A DNA stretch of 59,739 nt from Flavobacteriales bacterium (GCA_947487175.1 CANKVM010000004.1:1-59739), one strand, 5' to 3'; positions 43,801 to 51,619 are shown, counted from the first letter of the stretch. Notes: a model not told the origin generated them from the letters alone. Numbers and translations are program-made.

Positions 43801-44007
43801 GGCAGTAGCACCGGCATCGGTGTAGGTCAAGCACAATATGTTTTCCGGAATTGATTCTTTTTCAAGGATATTCAGTATTCGGGTAGCCAGAATTTGGGTT
43901 TTACCAGTTCCAGGGCCTGCAATAACCATAACTGGTCCTTCCAATTGCTCAACAGCCTGCTTTTGCTCAGGATTTAATGATTGAAAAAGAGAATCAAATG
44001 AATTCAT
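40819..44007 (-). CDS. UvrD/PcrA-type helicase fused to an Fe-S PD-(D/E)XK nuclease
   Basis: Protein of 1062 residues; the start at 44007 (MNSFDSLFQSLNPEQ) removes ten extra residues. Superfamily 1A helicase motifs are complete: Walker A GPGTGKTQ, motif Ia LTYTDAGA, Walker B VDEYQDTS, motif III VGDDDQSIY, motif IV KNYRSS and motif VI VAMTRAKKQL. The C-terminal nuclease domain has GTAIHAALREF, ITGNLDK and VYDYKTSK, flanked by cysteines (LMSCGVEFYF and GCNKCEWC) as in AddB-like Fe-S nucleases. It should unwind and resect DNA ends, in repair or recombination. No AddA/RecBCD partner is nearby. Confidence 0.9.
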   Translation of the reverse strand: MNSFDSLFQSLNPEQKQAVEQLEGPVMVIAGPGTGKTQILATRILNILEKESIPENILCLTYTDAGATAMQQRLATFMGSDAYKVNIFTFHGLCNKIIKDFPDKFGKREMRVMDDLERIDILQQIIEEIHEDSPLKSYSDSDTTLIGNLRKTWNLMESEGYNVDTFKLWIDILNDDEMFKLQFPKMVYQKKYKEFNAGDIKANLRKPLQDNWKKLIEASKLLDRYNSLKKELGVYEFSDMLNWVNEKLKTDQELLSIVQEKYQYVLVDEYQDTSGIQNEILYSLIEYWEDNPNCFVVGDDDQSIYAFQGAKVSNMLGFKEKYAKNLTTIVLTKNYRSSQSILDDSVKLISKNKSRLVNTIEGLSKDLISSGANKDFPNLETEIIQYQNEFHESVGIVERIELQLNEGIVPKEIAVLYSQHKHSQTIIELFQEKNIPFVLNRAINILQEPIVKQLIQWMTYLSYEASLPNSGEYLIYQLLLSDRYAISTFTLNQISVEIYQIKRKKEYHNESYSWREHFSKILKSPDAEEIYGKESHDAIKALWDNVEKWIKIATVENVPTLIQRIYSEGGFLAHALKQDDTGWSMEILHSFMEFAVQQNNRIPFISLKEMISMFQKMEKSDIPLFLEKRIGNSSGVQLLTAHGSKGLEFEHVYILRGNDTVWEKDEGMKLPYNIRQLILGNNKVIESESSVSDSFEERRRLFYVAMTRAKKQLIISYCKYKIASKVSDSLASTFVLDIAKENQIPKEPMEIPMEKLLWAQQKCLERTSKPILEIDKKDWLKSKVENLIFSPTSIETLMSCGVEFYFSRILRVPSAPNQYGAFGTAIHAALREFVVKGVNAKKWMSQPELVKHFEYEMMKVRAGFTQKQFELRLDQGRSILPKYHTQKIQQYEKYEKIETEFSISTKIEGISITGNLDKMVFEGNDITVYDYKTSKLKNTETKSKIPSKQNIEKGNFPPSYWFQLGLYTMMINESFKDKNWKSRNGVIESLISNDDGVFQDFPIIYSNDDFDLIKSWVLKANEKLQSLNFMEGCNKCEWCQFAKESGQVIYVPNNDSSESTEE

Positions 44008-44014
44008 AGTTTGA

Positions 44015-44045
44015 TAAATATAAGAAATTTCTTTCAAATTTCAAA
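44015..44045 (-). promoter_or_regulatory. Promoter of the helicase-nuclease gene
   Basis: On the minus strand TTTG (44042-44045), 19-nt spacer and TATATTTA (44015-44022; last base deviates from TAnnTTTG). The ATG is 7 nt downstream. Confidence 0.4.
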
Positions 44046-44109
44046 ATAAATCAACTTTTTATGTAGAATGTTTGATAAAACCAAAAACCTCTTCCATCTT
44101 TGCTATATA

Positions 44110-44640
44110 ATGCAAAATACGAAGTCGCAATACAATGAGGTTATTAAAATATGCCGTACAATTTTCTTAAAGAAAAATGCAGATTATGGCACTTCTTGGA
44201 GATTGTTTCGTCCAAGTAGTTTAACCGACCAAATTTATATTAAGGCTCAACGCATCAAAAATATTGAAGAATCGGGTAATAACGTAGTTGGTGATGATAT
44301 CAAAAGTGAATTCATGGGCATTGTCAATTATTCCATCATTGCACTTATTCAACTTGAAATGATTGCCGCTAAATCAGAATCAGACGATATTGAAACAATA
44401 GCAAAAGCATACGACAATTGGGCCACCAAAACCCGTGACTTAATGCTACTTAAAAATTCAGATTATAGTGAGGTATGGCGAGAAATGAGAATTTCTAGTT
44501 TTACAGATTTGATTTTGGTGAAAATTGCCAGAATTAAACAAATTGAAGATAACCTAGGTAAGGTATCCGTAAGCGAAGGGCCTGATGCCAATTATCAAGA
44601 CATTATCAATTATGCCATATTTGCATTAATTCGGATTTGA
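44110..44640 (+). CDS. DUF1599 domain-containing protein with internal duplication
   Basis: Protein of 176 residues. The ATG at 44110 is preferred to the track's start 44068. It has two tandem copies of one unit: KKNADYGTSWRLFRPSSLTDQI and LKNSDYSEVWREMRISSFTDLI, each followed by a KxxRIKxIE helix, typical of DUF1599. The family has been linked by similarity to nucleotide pyrophosphohydrolase-like helical folds, but no function is demonstrated. A -7-like CATCTTTG ends 7 nt upstream. It precedes the DoxX-like gene by 10 nt. Confidence 0.83.
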   Translation: MQNTKSQYNEVIKICRTIFLKKNADYGTSWRLFRPSSLTDQIYIKAQRIKNIEESGNNVVGDDIKSEFMGIVNYSIIALIQLEMIAAKSESDDIETIAKAYDNWATKTRDLMLLKNSDYSEVWREMRISSFTDLILVKIARIKQIEDNLGKVSVSEGPDANYQDIINYAIFALIRI

Positions 44641-44650
44641 TACTAAAACC

Positions 44651-46159
44651 ATGAAAAAATACTTGAATTTGTTTGTGCGCTATTTTACTGGGGCGTTGTT
44701 TATTTTCTCCGGTATTGTTAAGCTCAACGATCCAAGTGGATTCGCCATTAAACTCAACGAATATTTCGACGTATTTGCTCAAGATGTTGCTGTTCAACAA
44801 GATTCAGTGAGTCTCATTTGTGAAGTAAACAATAAAAAATTAATTGAGAAAACCTATGCCCTTTATGCTTTCGATAAAGTGAAAGCCGTTGAATGGCATA
44901 TCAATCCAACAAAAGTAGATAACCCTCCACCTTATACCCGCTTTGAGGTTTTTGGTACATGGGGCGGAACTCAGTTTATTTCCGATTCATTTGTTGATCC
45001 ACCGGTTTTAACTGCAAAATTTACGTTGTTAAAAAACAATCAAATTGTATTTGAAAAAATTGAAAAAATAGATACCAACCAATATGGAATTCGCGATTAT
45101 GCCTATCAAATAAACTTAGAGCAATTCGTGAAACAAGAATCTTGGTTGCATGGGTTTTTTAAATCATGTAAAAATTACTCCTTATATTTTAGTGTGTTCT
45201 TTTGTGCCTTGGAGGTGATTCTCGGATTTGCCATGATTATTGCGTGGCAAATGGATATAGCGTTGTTTATTACGGCTTTATTGGTTGTTTTCTTTACGTT
45301 TCTGACTTGGTATTCAGCCTATTATAATAAGGTAACCGATTGTGGTTGCTTTGGCGACTTTTTGAAATTGAAACCTTGGGCGTCCTTCAAAAAAGATTTG
45401 ATTCTCATTGTTTTGGTGGGGATAATGTACTTAGGAAAAAAGAATTACTCATCTTGGTTTGAAAAACAACGAGGAAATGTAATTATGCTTGTTTTTTCTG
45501 GAGGAACATTCCTCTTTGGAATATTGTGTTACCTCTATTTGCCGCTTTGGGATTTCCTTCCATATAAAAAAGGGAATGACATCAAGCAAATAATGACTTT
45601 TGTGCCCAAAGGGGAAAGAGCAACAGATAGTGTAACATTGAAATTTGTTTTGCAAAAAGGAAGTGACTCTGTGAAGGTGACTAGCAAAGAATATGCAGCT
45701 TACACTGAAAAAGGGTATACCTTTAGCAGACAAGACCGCCAGGTAATTATTGAAGGATATAAATCGCCCATTCATGATTTTTCAATCATGGATCAGACCC
45801 GTGGAATTGATTACACTGATACAATGCTCAATGCAAAGAGTCCACAAATATTCTTTATAGTTCCAGTTTTAGATGCTGCCAACATAAAGCAAATTGAAAA
45901 GGTGATCGCCATTTATAAGTGGGCTATTGCCAATAAATATAAGTTTTATGCATTAACCTCGGCCTCTGCTGAACCGGCAAAGCAATTTTGTTTAAAATAC
46001 AAATTACCATTTGGATTTTTTGCGTCAGATCAAAAAATGCTAATGACAATGGCCAGATACAATCCAACACTTTATTTATTTGATGGCGCAACGGTAAAGG
46101 ATAAGTGGAGTGGCAATCATATTCCTGCTATTGAAGATTTACAATCGTACCTAAAATGA
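44651..46159 (+). CDS. DoxX/MauE-like membrane protein with thioredoxin-like C-terminus (BT_3928-like)
   Basis: Membrane protein of 502 residues. The N-terminus YFTGALFIFSGIVKLNDPSG is the DoxX-type opening; a periplasmic insert (about 30-155) is followed by four transmembrane helices with TDCGCFGD (a MauE/vitamin K reductase-like Cys pair) and a C-terminal soluble domain resembling thioredoxin (IYKWAIANKYKFYALTSA, then NPTLYLFDG). This combination is known in Bacteroidota as BT_3928-type. A role in disulfide or quinone-linked redox chemistry is an inference from the Cys pair. It overlaps the permease gene by 4 nt. Confidence 0.75.
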   Translation: MKKYLNLFVRYFTGALFIFSGIVKLNDPSGFAIKLNEYFDVFAQDVAVQQDSVSLICEVNNKKLIEKTYALYAFDKVKAVEWHINPTKVDNPPPYTRFEVFGTWGGTQFISDSFVDPPVLTAKFTLLKNNQIVFEKIEKIDTNQYGIRDYAYQINLEQFVKQESWLHGFFKSCKNYSLYFSVFFCALEVILGFAMIIAWQMDIALFITALLVVFFTFLTWYSAYYNKVTDCGCFGDFLKLKPWASFKKDLILIVLVGIMYLGKKNYSSWFEKQRGNVIMLVFSGGTFLFGILCYLYLPLWDFLPYKKGNDIKQIMTFVPKGERATDSVTLKFVLQKGSDSVKVTSKEYAAYTEKGYTFSRQDRQVIIEGYKSPIHDFSIMDQTRGIDYTDTMLNAKSPQIFFIVPVLDAANIKQIEKVIAIYKWAIANKYKFYALTSASAEPAKQFCLKYKLPFGFFASDQKMLMTMARYNPTLYLFDGATVKDKWSGNHIPAIEDLQSYLK

Positions 46160-47205
46160 TCAAGCCATTTTTTAAAAAGTTTCGCTTTTTAATGGCGGTT
46201 TTGGTTGGATTGGTGTTGTTTATTTTCGTCTTATTTCAAGCTTTGCCTAGCGCTGATCAAATATTGAGTGCACAGCGTTCTGATTCTGCTACCACAGCTG
46301 CTATTGTAAAGGATTTAGGTCTAGATCAACCCACTTGGAAACAGGGTTTGTATTATTTGAACGACTTATCACCGGTTTCAGTGTATGCCAATTCAAGTAA
46401 TACAGAGAATTTAACTGGATATGCATTGTCATTAGGTTCTTATAGTCTTTGGGTTAAATTCCCTTACTTGAGAACATCATTTCAAACAAAGCAAAAGGTA
46501 TCGTCTATGTTAATTGAAGCCTTTTGGGGAACTATGGTTTTGGCATTTGCTGCAATTATTGTTTCTATCTTAATTGGCATTCCTCTTGGGGTATTGGCTG
46601 CGAAAAAACAAGGAACTTGGATTGATAATTTAATTGTTTGGCTATCAACCATAGGTATTTCTGTGCCATCGTTTTTCTCGGCAATGATTTTCTCTTGGTT
46701 GTTCGGATTTGTTTTGGCAAAATATACCCATTTGCCAATGACGGGAAGTTTATGGGAAATTGATTCCTTTGGCGAAACAAAATCATTGGTGTTTTCAAAC
46801 TTAATTCTACCCGCAATTGCACTTGGAATTCGTCCATTGGCAGTTTTTATTCAACTAACAAGAAATACCATGGTTGAAATTTTGGGTTTAGATTTTATAA
46901 GAACAGCCCGTGCAAAAGGATTAAGTGAAAGTGTAGTTATTTGGGGACATGCCTTTCCTAACGCATTGAATCCATTGATTACATCTATAGGTGGTTGGTT
47001 TAGCAGTTTGCTTGCTGGATCGTTCTTTACAGAGTATATATTCCAATGGAAAGGCCTAGGTAAGGTTACCATTGAGGCACTACAGCAAAGTGATTTACCA
47101 GTGGTTATGGGTGCCGTTTTATTCACAGCATGTGTGTTTTTCGTTATCCATAGTTTCACAGAGCTGTTGTATGTTTGGATCGATCCTCGGATGAAAAATG
47201 AATAA
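46156..47205 (+). CDS. OppB/DppB-like ABC transporter permease
   Basis: Inner-membrane permease of 349 residues, BPD_transp_1 fold. The EAA loop (LDFIRTARAKGLSESVVIWGHAFPN) and about six transmembrane helices are present, with the N-terminal periplasmic region typical of OppB. No OppC, ATPase or solute-binding protein genes are adjacent, so this is an isolated component; partners must be elsewhere if it is active. It overlaps the DoxX-like gene by 4 nt and aroK by 8 nt. Confidence 0.87.
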   Translation: MIKPFFKKFRFLMAVLVGLVLFIFVLFQALPSADQILSAQRSDSATTAAIVKDLGLDQPTWKQGLYYLNDLSPVSVYANSSNTENLTGYALSLGSYSLWVKFPYLRTSFQTKQKVSSMLIEAFWGTMVLAFAAIIVSILIGIPLGVLAAKKQGTWIDNLIVWLSTIGISVPSFFSAMIFSWLFGFVLAKYTHLPMTGSLWEIDSFGETKSLVFSNLILPAIALGIRPLAVFIQLTRNTMVEILGLDFIRTARAKGLSESVVIWGHAFPNALNPLITSIGGWFSSLLAGSFFTEYIFQWKGLGKVTIEALQQSDLPVVMGAVLFTACVFFVIHSFTELLYVWIDPRMKNE

Positions 47206-47710
47206 AGTTTATTTAATAGGGCTTCCTGCTTCAGGCAAAACAACTACCGCTAAATGGTTAGCGGAAAAAATGGGTTGGAATAATTTGGATTTAGATGATG
47301 TCCTAGAAAATGAAACGGGTATGACTGTATCGCAATATTTTTCTGAATATGGCGAAGATAAATTTAGAGAATTAGAATCTACCATATTAAAAAACACAAA
47401 GAATTTAAAGCAGTTTGTTATTAGTTGTGGAGGAGGAACTGCGGCTCATTTTAACAACATGGATTGGATGTGTTCAAACGGCATGACAATCTATTTAAAT
47501 ACAGATTTAAGCGTAATTATTTCGAGAATACAGAAAAATTCGGATGTAAGGCCAATGTTTTCGGGACTTTCCGTAGAACAAATTCGACTTAGGTTACTAG
47601 AAGTGTTAGAAGAACGCGCAATTTTTTATAGTAAATCAAAAATAATTTGGAATAATTCAACGCCTACAGAAATGTTGCATTTTGCAGTAAATCAATTAGT
47701 TGCTTTTTGA
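47198..47710 (+). CDS. aroK: Shikimate kinase
   Basis: Phosphorylates shikimate at O3 in aromatic amino acid biosynthesis; 170 residues. Walker A is GLPASGKTTTAKWL near residue 7, the shikimate-binding Asp region is NLDLDDVLENETG, SCGGGTAAH follows as the glycine-rich shikimate loop, and the lid has Arg-rich DVRPMFSG. All expected motifs for AroK are there. The gene overlaps the permease gene by 8 nt. Confidence 0.93.
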   Translation: MNKVYLIGLPASGKTTTAKWLAEKMGWNNLDLDDVLENETGMTVSQYFSEYGEDKFRELESTILKNTKNLKQFVISCGGGTAAHFNNMDWMCSNGMTIYLNTDLSVIISRIQKNSDVRPMFSGLSVEQIRLRLLEVLEERAIFYSKSKIIWNNSTPTEMLHFAVNQLVAF

Positions 47711-47776
47711 TTTTCGAAATTTATTTGAAATGTTAATTATTCGTTAATAATTAATACGACTTTTTTTAAAAAATAG

Positions 47777-47807
47777 TTTGCAAAAGTCAATTGCTTTCTT
47801 ACTTTTG
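47777..47807 (+). promoter_or_regulatory. Promoter of the HU gene
   Basis: TTTG (47777-47780), 19-nt spacer, TACTTTTG (47800-47807), the best match to the Bacteroidota consensus in the window. The ATG is 30 nt downstream. Confidence 0.65.
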
Positions 47808-47837
47808 GATTATTAACCTATTATAAAACAATATACA

Positions 47838-48110
47838 ATGAACAAATCAGATTTAATCGGTAAGATGGCATCAGATGCTGGTATTACCAAGACTCAAGCT
47901 CAAGCAGCTTTAAACAGTTTCATCGGTGCAACAACTGGTGCTTTGAAAGCAGACGACAAGGTTATTCTTGTTGGATTTGGTACTTTCTCTACTTCAACTC
48001 GTAGCGCGCGTAAAGGCCGTAACCCACAAACTGGTAAAGAAATTGACATTGCTGCTAAAAAAGTAGTAAAATTCAAAGCAGGTGCTGAATTAAGCGAAAA
48101 CGTAAAGTAA
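47838..48110 (+). CDS. HU family DNA-binding protein
   Basis: Nucleoid-associated protein of 90 residues that binds and bends DNA as a dimer. The N-terminal helical part (NKSDLIGKMASDAG) and the DNA-binding arm with GRNPQTGKEIDIAA and the VKFKAG stretch are typical, and length is normal. It is a single-gene unit with a strong promoter and terminator. Whether it is HU or an IHF-like paralogue cannot be told. Confidence 0.95.
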   Translation: MNKSDLIGKMASDAGITKTQAQAALNSFIGATTGALKADDKVILVGFGTFSTSTRSARKGRNPQTGKEIDIAAKKVVKFKAGAELSENVK

Positions 48111-48130
48111 TATTTTTACTAAACACATTT

Positions 48131-48153
48131 AAAACCCCGCTTTGCGGGGTTTT
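48131..48153 (+). terminator. Rho-independent terminator of the HU gene
   Basis: AAAACCCCGC and GCGGGGTTTT form a perfect 10-bp stem around TTT, followed by CTGTTTT. The TTTG inside the hairpin is also 21 nt upstream of the next gene's -7 box. Confidence 0.8.
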
Positions 48154-48173
48154 CTGTTTTATACGTATTTTTG
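48141..48173 (+). promoter_or_regulatory. Promoter of the class III aminotransferase gene
   Basis: TTTG (48141-48144) in the loop of the HU terminator, 21-nt spacer and TATTTTTG (48166-48173). The ATG at 48177 follows after 3 nt. Confidence 0.45.
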
Positions 48174-48176
48174 AAG

Positions 48177-49370
48177 ATGCATTTTTCGCCAAAACAACTA
48201 TTCCTAAATTCTGTTGCCCAAACCAATCCTGAACCCTTGGCGCTTGAAATTGATAGAGCCGATGGGAATTATTTGTATGACATTCATGGCAACAAATTTC
48301 TAGATTTAATATCTGGCATTTCCGTTTGTAGTATCGGTCATCAAAATCCTTTGGTTATTGATGCCATCATTGAACAAACAAAAAAGCATATGCACGTTAT
48401 GGTTTATGGCGAAACAGTTCAAATGCCCCAAAATAATTATGCGCAATTTATAGTAGATCATTTACCTGAATCTTTAAACAATGTTTACTTCGTAAATAGT
48501 GGTTCAGAGGCTATAGATGCTGCCATGAAATTGGCAAAAAGATATACAGGCAAACATTCATTTGTTGCACATAAGTTGGCTTACCATGGAAGTTCTCAGG
48601 GTCCATTAAGTTTAATGAGCGACGAATATTTCGTTCCAAAATATAGGCCACTTTTAAATAACGTATTTTTTGTAGATCAAAATTCAATTGAGTCAATTCA
48701 AGAATTACCTCAATCTAATGTAGCCGCTGTTGTTGTTGAACTAATACAAGCTGAAAAAGGAGTATCCATTTCATCTGTTGAATATATCCAAGCCCTTTAT
48801 AAATATGCAAAATCAATTGATGCATTCTTCATTGTTGACGAAATCCAAACTGGTTTTGGAAGAACAGGAACAAAGTTTTGCTTCGAGCAATACAATATTG
48901 TCCCAGATATCCTCGTTTTGGGCAAAGCCTTGGGAGGTGGAATGCCAATGGGTGCAATCGTCGCCCCTAAACACGTCATGCAATCTTTTGCTAACTTTCC
49001 AATTTTAGGTCATATCACTACTTTTGGGGGACATCCAGTTTGTTGTGCAGCGGGCCTTGCTGCCAATAAATATCTGTTTGATAATTACGAAAGCTTCAAT
49101 ATCCCTCAAAAAGAGGAACTGTTCAAGTCTTTACTTGTTCATCCTAAAATAAAAAAAGTTTCAGGAAAAGGTTTGCTTTTGGCTTGTCATCTTGGTGATG
49201 GGGTGGAAGGACCCAAATTAATTCACCTACTTCTTCAGGAAAAATTATTTACAGATTGGTTTTTATTTGAACCAAACGCAATTAGAATTTGTCCGCCTTT
49301 TACAATCACTACCGATGAAATTATTTCCGCCTGTAACATCATAAAGGTTTGTTTAACCCAATTAAATTAA
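48177..49370 (+). CDS. Class III pyridoxal-phosphate aminotransferase
   Basis: PLP enzyme of 397 residues related to acetylornithine/ornithine and 4-aminobutyrate aminotransferases. Markers are FVNSGSEAIDAAMKLA (cofactor phosphate), AYHGSSQG, FFIVDEIQTGFGRTG with the PLP Asp, and the Schiff-base lysine in VLGKALGGGMPMG. The substrate is unknown; no arginine-biosynthesis genes are nearby. The ATG at 48177 is preferred to the TTG at 48171, which lies inside the -7 box. Confidence 0.9.
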   Translation: MHFSPKQLFLNSVAQTNPEPLALEIDRADGNYLYDIHGNKFLDLISGISVCSIGHQNPLVIDAIIEQTKKHMHVMVYGETVQMPQNNYAQFIVDHLPESLNNVYFVNSGSEAIDAAMKLAKRYTGKHSFVAHKLAYHGSSQGPLSLMSDEYFVPKYRPLLNNVFFVDQNSIESIQELPQSNVAAVVVELIQAEKGVSISSVEYIQALYKYAKSIDAFFIVDEIQTGFGRTGTKFCFEQYNIVPDILVLGKALGGGMPMGAIVAPKHVMQSFANFPILGHITTFGGHPVCCAAGLAANKYLFDNYESFNIPQKEELFKSLLVHPKIKKVSGKGLLLACHLGDGVEGPKLIHLLLQEKLFTDWFLFEPNAIRICPPFTITTDEIISACNIIKVCLTQLN

Positions 49371-49394
49371 TTTATTTTTGGGGGTAATTCATAT

Positions 49395-49402
49395 TATATT
49401 TG
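49395..49402 (+). promoter_or_regulatory. -7 promoter box of the lipoprotein pair
   Basis: TATATTTG matches TAnnTTTG; ATG 49416 lies 13 nt downstream. The -33 region is not well defined. Confidence 0.35.
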
Positions 49403-49415
49403 TTTAACCAATGCA

Positions 49416-50315
49416 ATGGAAGTGAAAATCCTTCAGAAAACAAAATATATATTGTCTGCAGTTTTAATTGCTGCAGTTTCTGTTTTTGCGGGATGTACTA
49501 AAATTCATGACGTACAAAATGAAGATTTGAATTCTCAAATTACATTCAATAACAATATCAACGATTTTCTCTCTATTTATGAAATTGTAGAGCATATTAA
49601 TTCAACCAAATCAAGTCAAGGACTTGTTGGGATCTATTTGGATTCCATTGAAAAGCAAGTAAATTGTAAAATAATCATCATTGATTCAATCACATCCGAC
49701 GGCGATGGTTATGCTTATCGTATTCAATTTCCAGAGTATAAAAAGAATTTCAATCAATCGGCGTTAAATTACGATGGTAAAGCAAGATTTGGTTCTGTTT
49801 TGGTTGAAGTGAGTCAAAATTACAGAGAGTTAAATACAACTACCACCATCAGTATTGGCGATACCAACGCATTTTATATTGGGTCCGTTAATAATCCAAT
49901 CAAGAAATTCACGGGTAAAATTAATCTATATAGAAGTTTCCAGGCAGTACTCTCAATGACATTTAATCAAGTGAAAATGGTTACTGATGTTGATTCGATG
50001 GTTTTTAGTGGACAATTGGCCATTCAATGGTCATCAGGGGAAAGCTCAGATGGGTTATTCAATGATGTAATTAATTACAATGGCGATGGCACATTTTCTT
50101 ATAATAATTTACCTAATACATCTTGGAAAACCAGTTTGGCACTCGTGAAAAATATTGAAAATGGATGTTCTGCAAACATTGTAAAAGGAATTTTACAAAT
50201 TGACAATAACAATTTACGTTATAGAATTGACTTCGATCCTTTCAACAATATGTCTTGCGATAATATTGCTAAAATTTACAGTGCCGGAAAAGAATATGAA
50301 GTTCGCATTCAATAA
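49416..50315 (+). CDS. Lipoprotein of unknown function (first of a paralogous pair)
   Basis: Protein of 299 residues with a lipoprotein signal (VLIAAVSVFAGC) and a beta-rich mature part with no recognised domain. Its last 40 residues (IDFDPFNNMSCDNIAKIYSAG) resemble the tail of the next protein (IDFDPMSDAKQDNVAKATSG), so the two are likely distant paralogues. The first ATG at 49411 is out of frame. The gene overlaps its neighbour by 20 nt. Probably located on the periplasmic side or the surface of the outer membrane; function unknown. Confidence 0.7.
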   Translation: MEVKILQKTKYILSAVLIAAVSVFAGCTKIHDVQNEDLNSQITFNNNINDFLSIYEIVEHINSTKSSQGLVGIYLDSIEKQVNCKIIIIDSITSDGDGYAYRIQFPEYKKNFNQSALNYDGKARFGSVLVEVSQNYRELNTTTTISIGDTNAFYIGSVNNPIKKFTGKINLYRSFQAVLSMTFNQVKMVTDVDSMVFSGQLAIQWSSGESSDGLFNDVINYNGDGTFSYNNLPNTSWKTSLALVKNIENGCSANIVKGILQIDNNNLRYRIDFDPFNNMSCDNIAKIYSAGKEYEVRIQ

Positions 50316-51156
50316 ATTCATACTTCTTTTATTTACAGCTGTATTTGTTATAATGACCAGCGTAAGCTGTATCAAAGATCCGTTAACATCAAATGTTAAA
50401 ATTATTGAAAATGTGGGCAAAATTGCCACGGTTCAAATGCAAATGTATACTTTACTTGATCATTTAAGGAATGGTTTTGATGCTGATATTTTGCCATATG
50501 GAGTAAAAAAGCAATTGATAGATAGCAATTTAAATGAACATTCGAAAACATATTTGATCGATTTTGGGAAGGGGTTATTATGCGGCGATTACATTACTAG
50601 AAGAGGATTACTTACCTATAAACATGTGGTTGATTCTACAAGGTACATCGATAGTGTAATTTGTGTCATGCCATATGTAAATGACAGTTTTGGTTGCCTC
50701 ACCGGAAATGGTGCCATCCATATTTATGGGAAATATTGTATCGTAAAAACGTCTCCTGTTACAGATAATGTATTTTCTAGTTTGACAATTTGGAAGGATC
50801 CTTCCCTGTTGATTACTTCAGATCAGAGTGTTGGCGTAAAGCGTTTATTGACAGAACCTACCAAAATTTCATCAAAAGATGGATTTCAATTCAACGGTGG
50901 ATTGGATCAAGTATTAATTAGAGAATCTTTTTCAATACTTCATCATGTGAATGTAACTGTGTCTAAATGTGAAAAATTAGCAAATTCATCTAATTTCCCG
51001 CAAGTGGGTAAATTAACATGCACAAAATCGGACTTTTCTAATAGTTCGGAACCATTAGAAGTAACCATAGACTTTGATCCCATGAGCGATGCAAAGCAAG
51101 ATAATGTTGCAAAAGCTACTTCTGGGAATTTAGAATGGTTTTTCCAAATTCAGTAA
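50296..51156 (+). CDS. Lipoprotein of unknown function (second of a paralogous pair)
   Basis: Protein of 286 residues; the start at 50296 (MKFAFNKFILLLFTAVF) gives a clean lipoprotein signal ending MTSVSC. The track's start at 50200 lies within the upstream gene. No domain is recognised. The closing IDFDPMSDAKQDNVAKATSG region is shared with the first lipoprotein. The 20-nt overlap with it implies coupled expression. It converges with the HsdR_N-like gene, whose stop lies at 51157. Confidence 0.7.
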   Translation: MKFAFNKFILLLFTAVFVIMTSVSCIKDPLTSNVKIIENVGKIATVQMQMYTLLDHLRNGFDADILPYGVKKQLIDSNLNEHSKTYLIDFGKGLLCGDYITRRGLLTYKHVVDSTRYIDSVICVMPYVNDSFGCLTGNGAIHIYGKYCIVKTSPVTDNVFSSLTIWKDPSLLITSDQSVGVKRLLTEPTKISSKDGFQFNGGLDQVLIRESFSILHHVNVTVSKCEKLANSSNFPQVGKLTCTKSDFSNSSEPLEVTIDFDPMSDAKQDNVAKATSGNLEWFFQIQ

Positions 51157-51594
51157 TCAACGAATAATTTCGAGGGGCATTTCAACAAATGCCATTTTAT
51201 CACCTTCTTTTCTTAACCAAACATGCTGAACGCCATTTGTAATCCACATCCATTCACTGTCCATTTTTTTGTTATAAACCCCTGCTTGTATGATCGTATT
51301 TTGATCAATTTTAACTTCAGGAGCTTTGCATTCAACCAGAATTAATGGAGTTCCGGATTTCCCAAATGCAACAATATCAAATCGTTTGCGTAAATCCATA
51401 GCCCTTATTTCTCGTTCAATGGCTAAGTTGTTTAAAGGTATCTTGTAATATTGGTTTAAGTGGCAAATACAGTGTTGTCTAACCCATTCTTCAGGGGTTA
51501 GGGGGATAAATTTTTTTCTAACTGAATCAAAAATCATTTTTTTTTGTGTTTGAATTTGAATTTCAAAACTATATTCAGGAAAATTTAGCACCAT
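51157..51594 (-). CDS. HsdR_N-like orphan protein with a PD-(D/E)XK motif
   Basis: Protein of 145 residues, resembling the N-terminal domain of type I restriction enzyme subunit R (HsdR_N_2). The PD-(D/E)XK core is visible: FDIVAF with the Asp, then LILVECKAPEV with the ECK catalytic pair, and a preceding Glu in IEREIRAM. It lacks the helicase part of HsdR, and no HsdM or HsdS is nearby, so it is not a restriction system. An equivalent gene is commonly found next to holA in Bacteroidota. It is divergent from holA with 25 nt between starts. A nuclease role is possible but unproven. Confidence 0.78.
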   Translation of the reverse strand: MVLNFPEYSFEIQIQTQKKMIFDSVRKKFIPLTPEEWVRQHCICHLNQYYKIPLNNLAIEREIRAMDLRKRFDIVAFGKSGTPLILVECKAPEVKIDQNTIIQAGVYNKKMDSEWMWITNGVQHVWLRKEGDKMAFVEMPLEIIR

Positions 51595-51619
51595 AAAGGG
51601 TGTAAATTTACAAAAAAAA

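Noticed and set aside
51157-51594. Type I restriction-modification system
   Set aside because: Only an HsdR_N-like domain is present; hsdM, hsdS and the helicase part of HsdR are absent.
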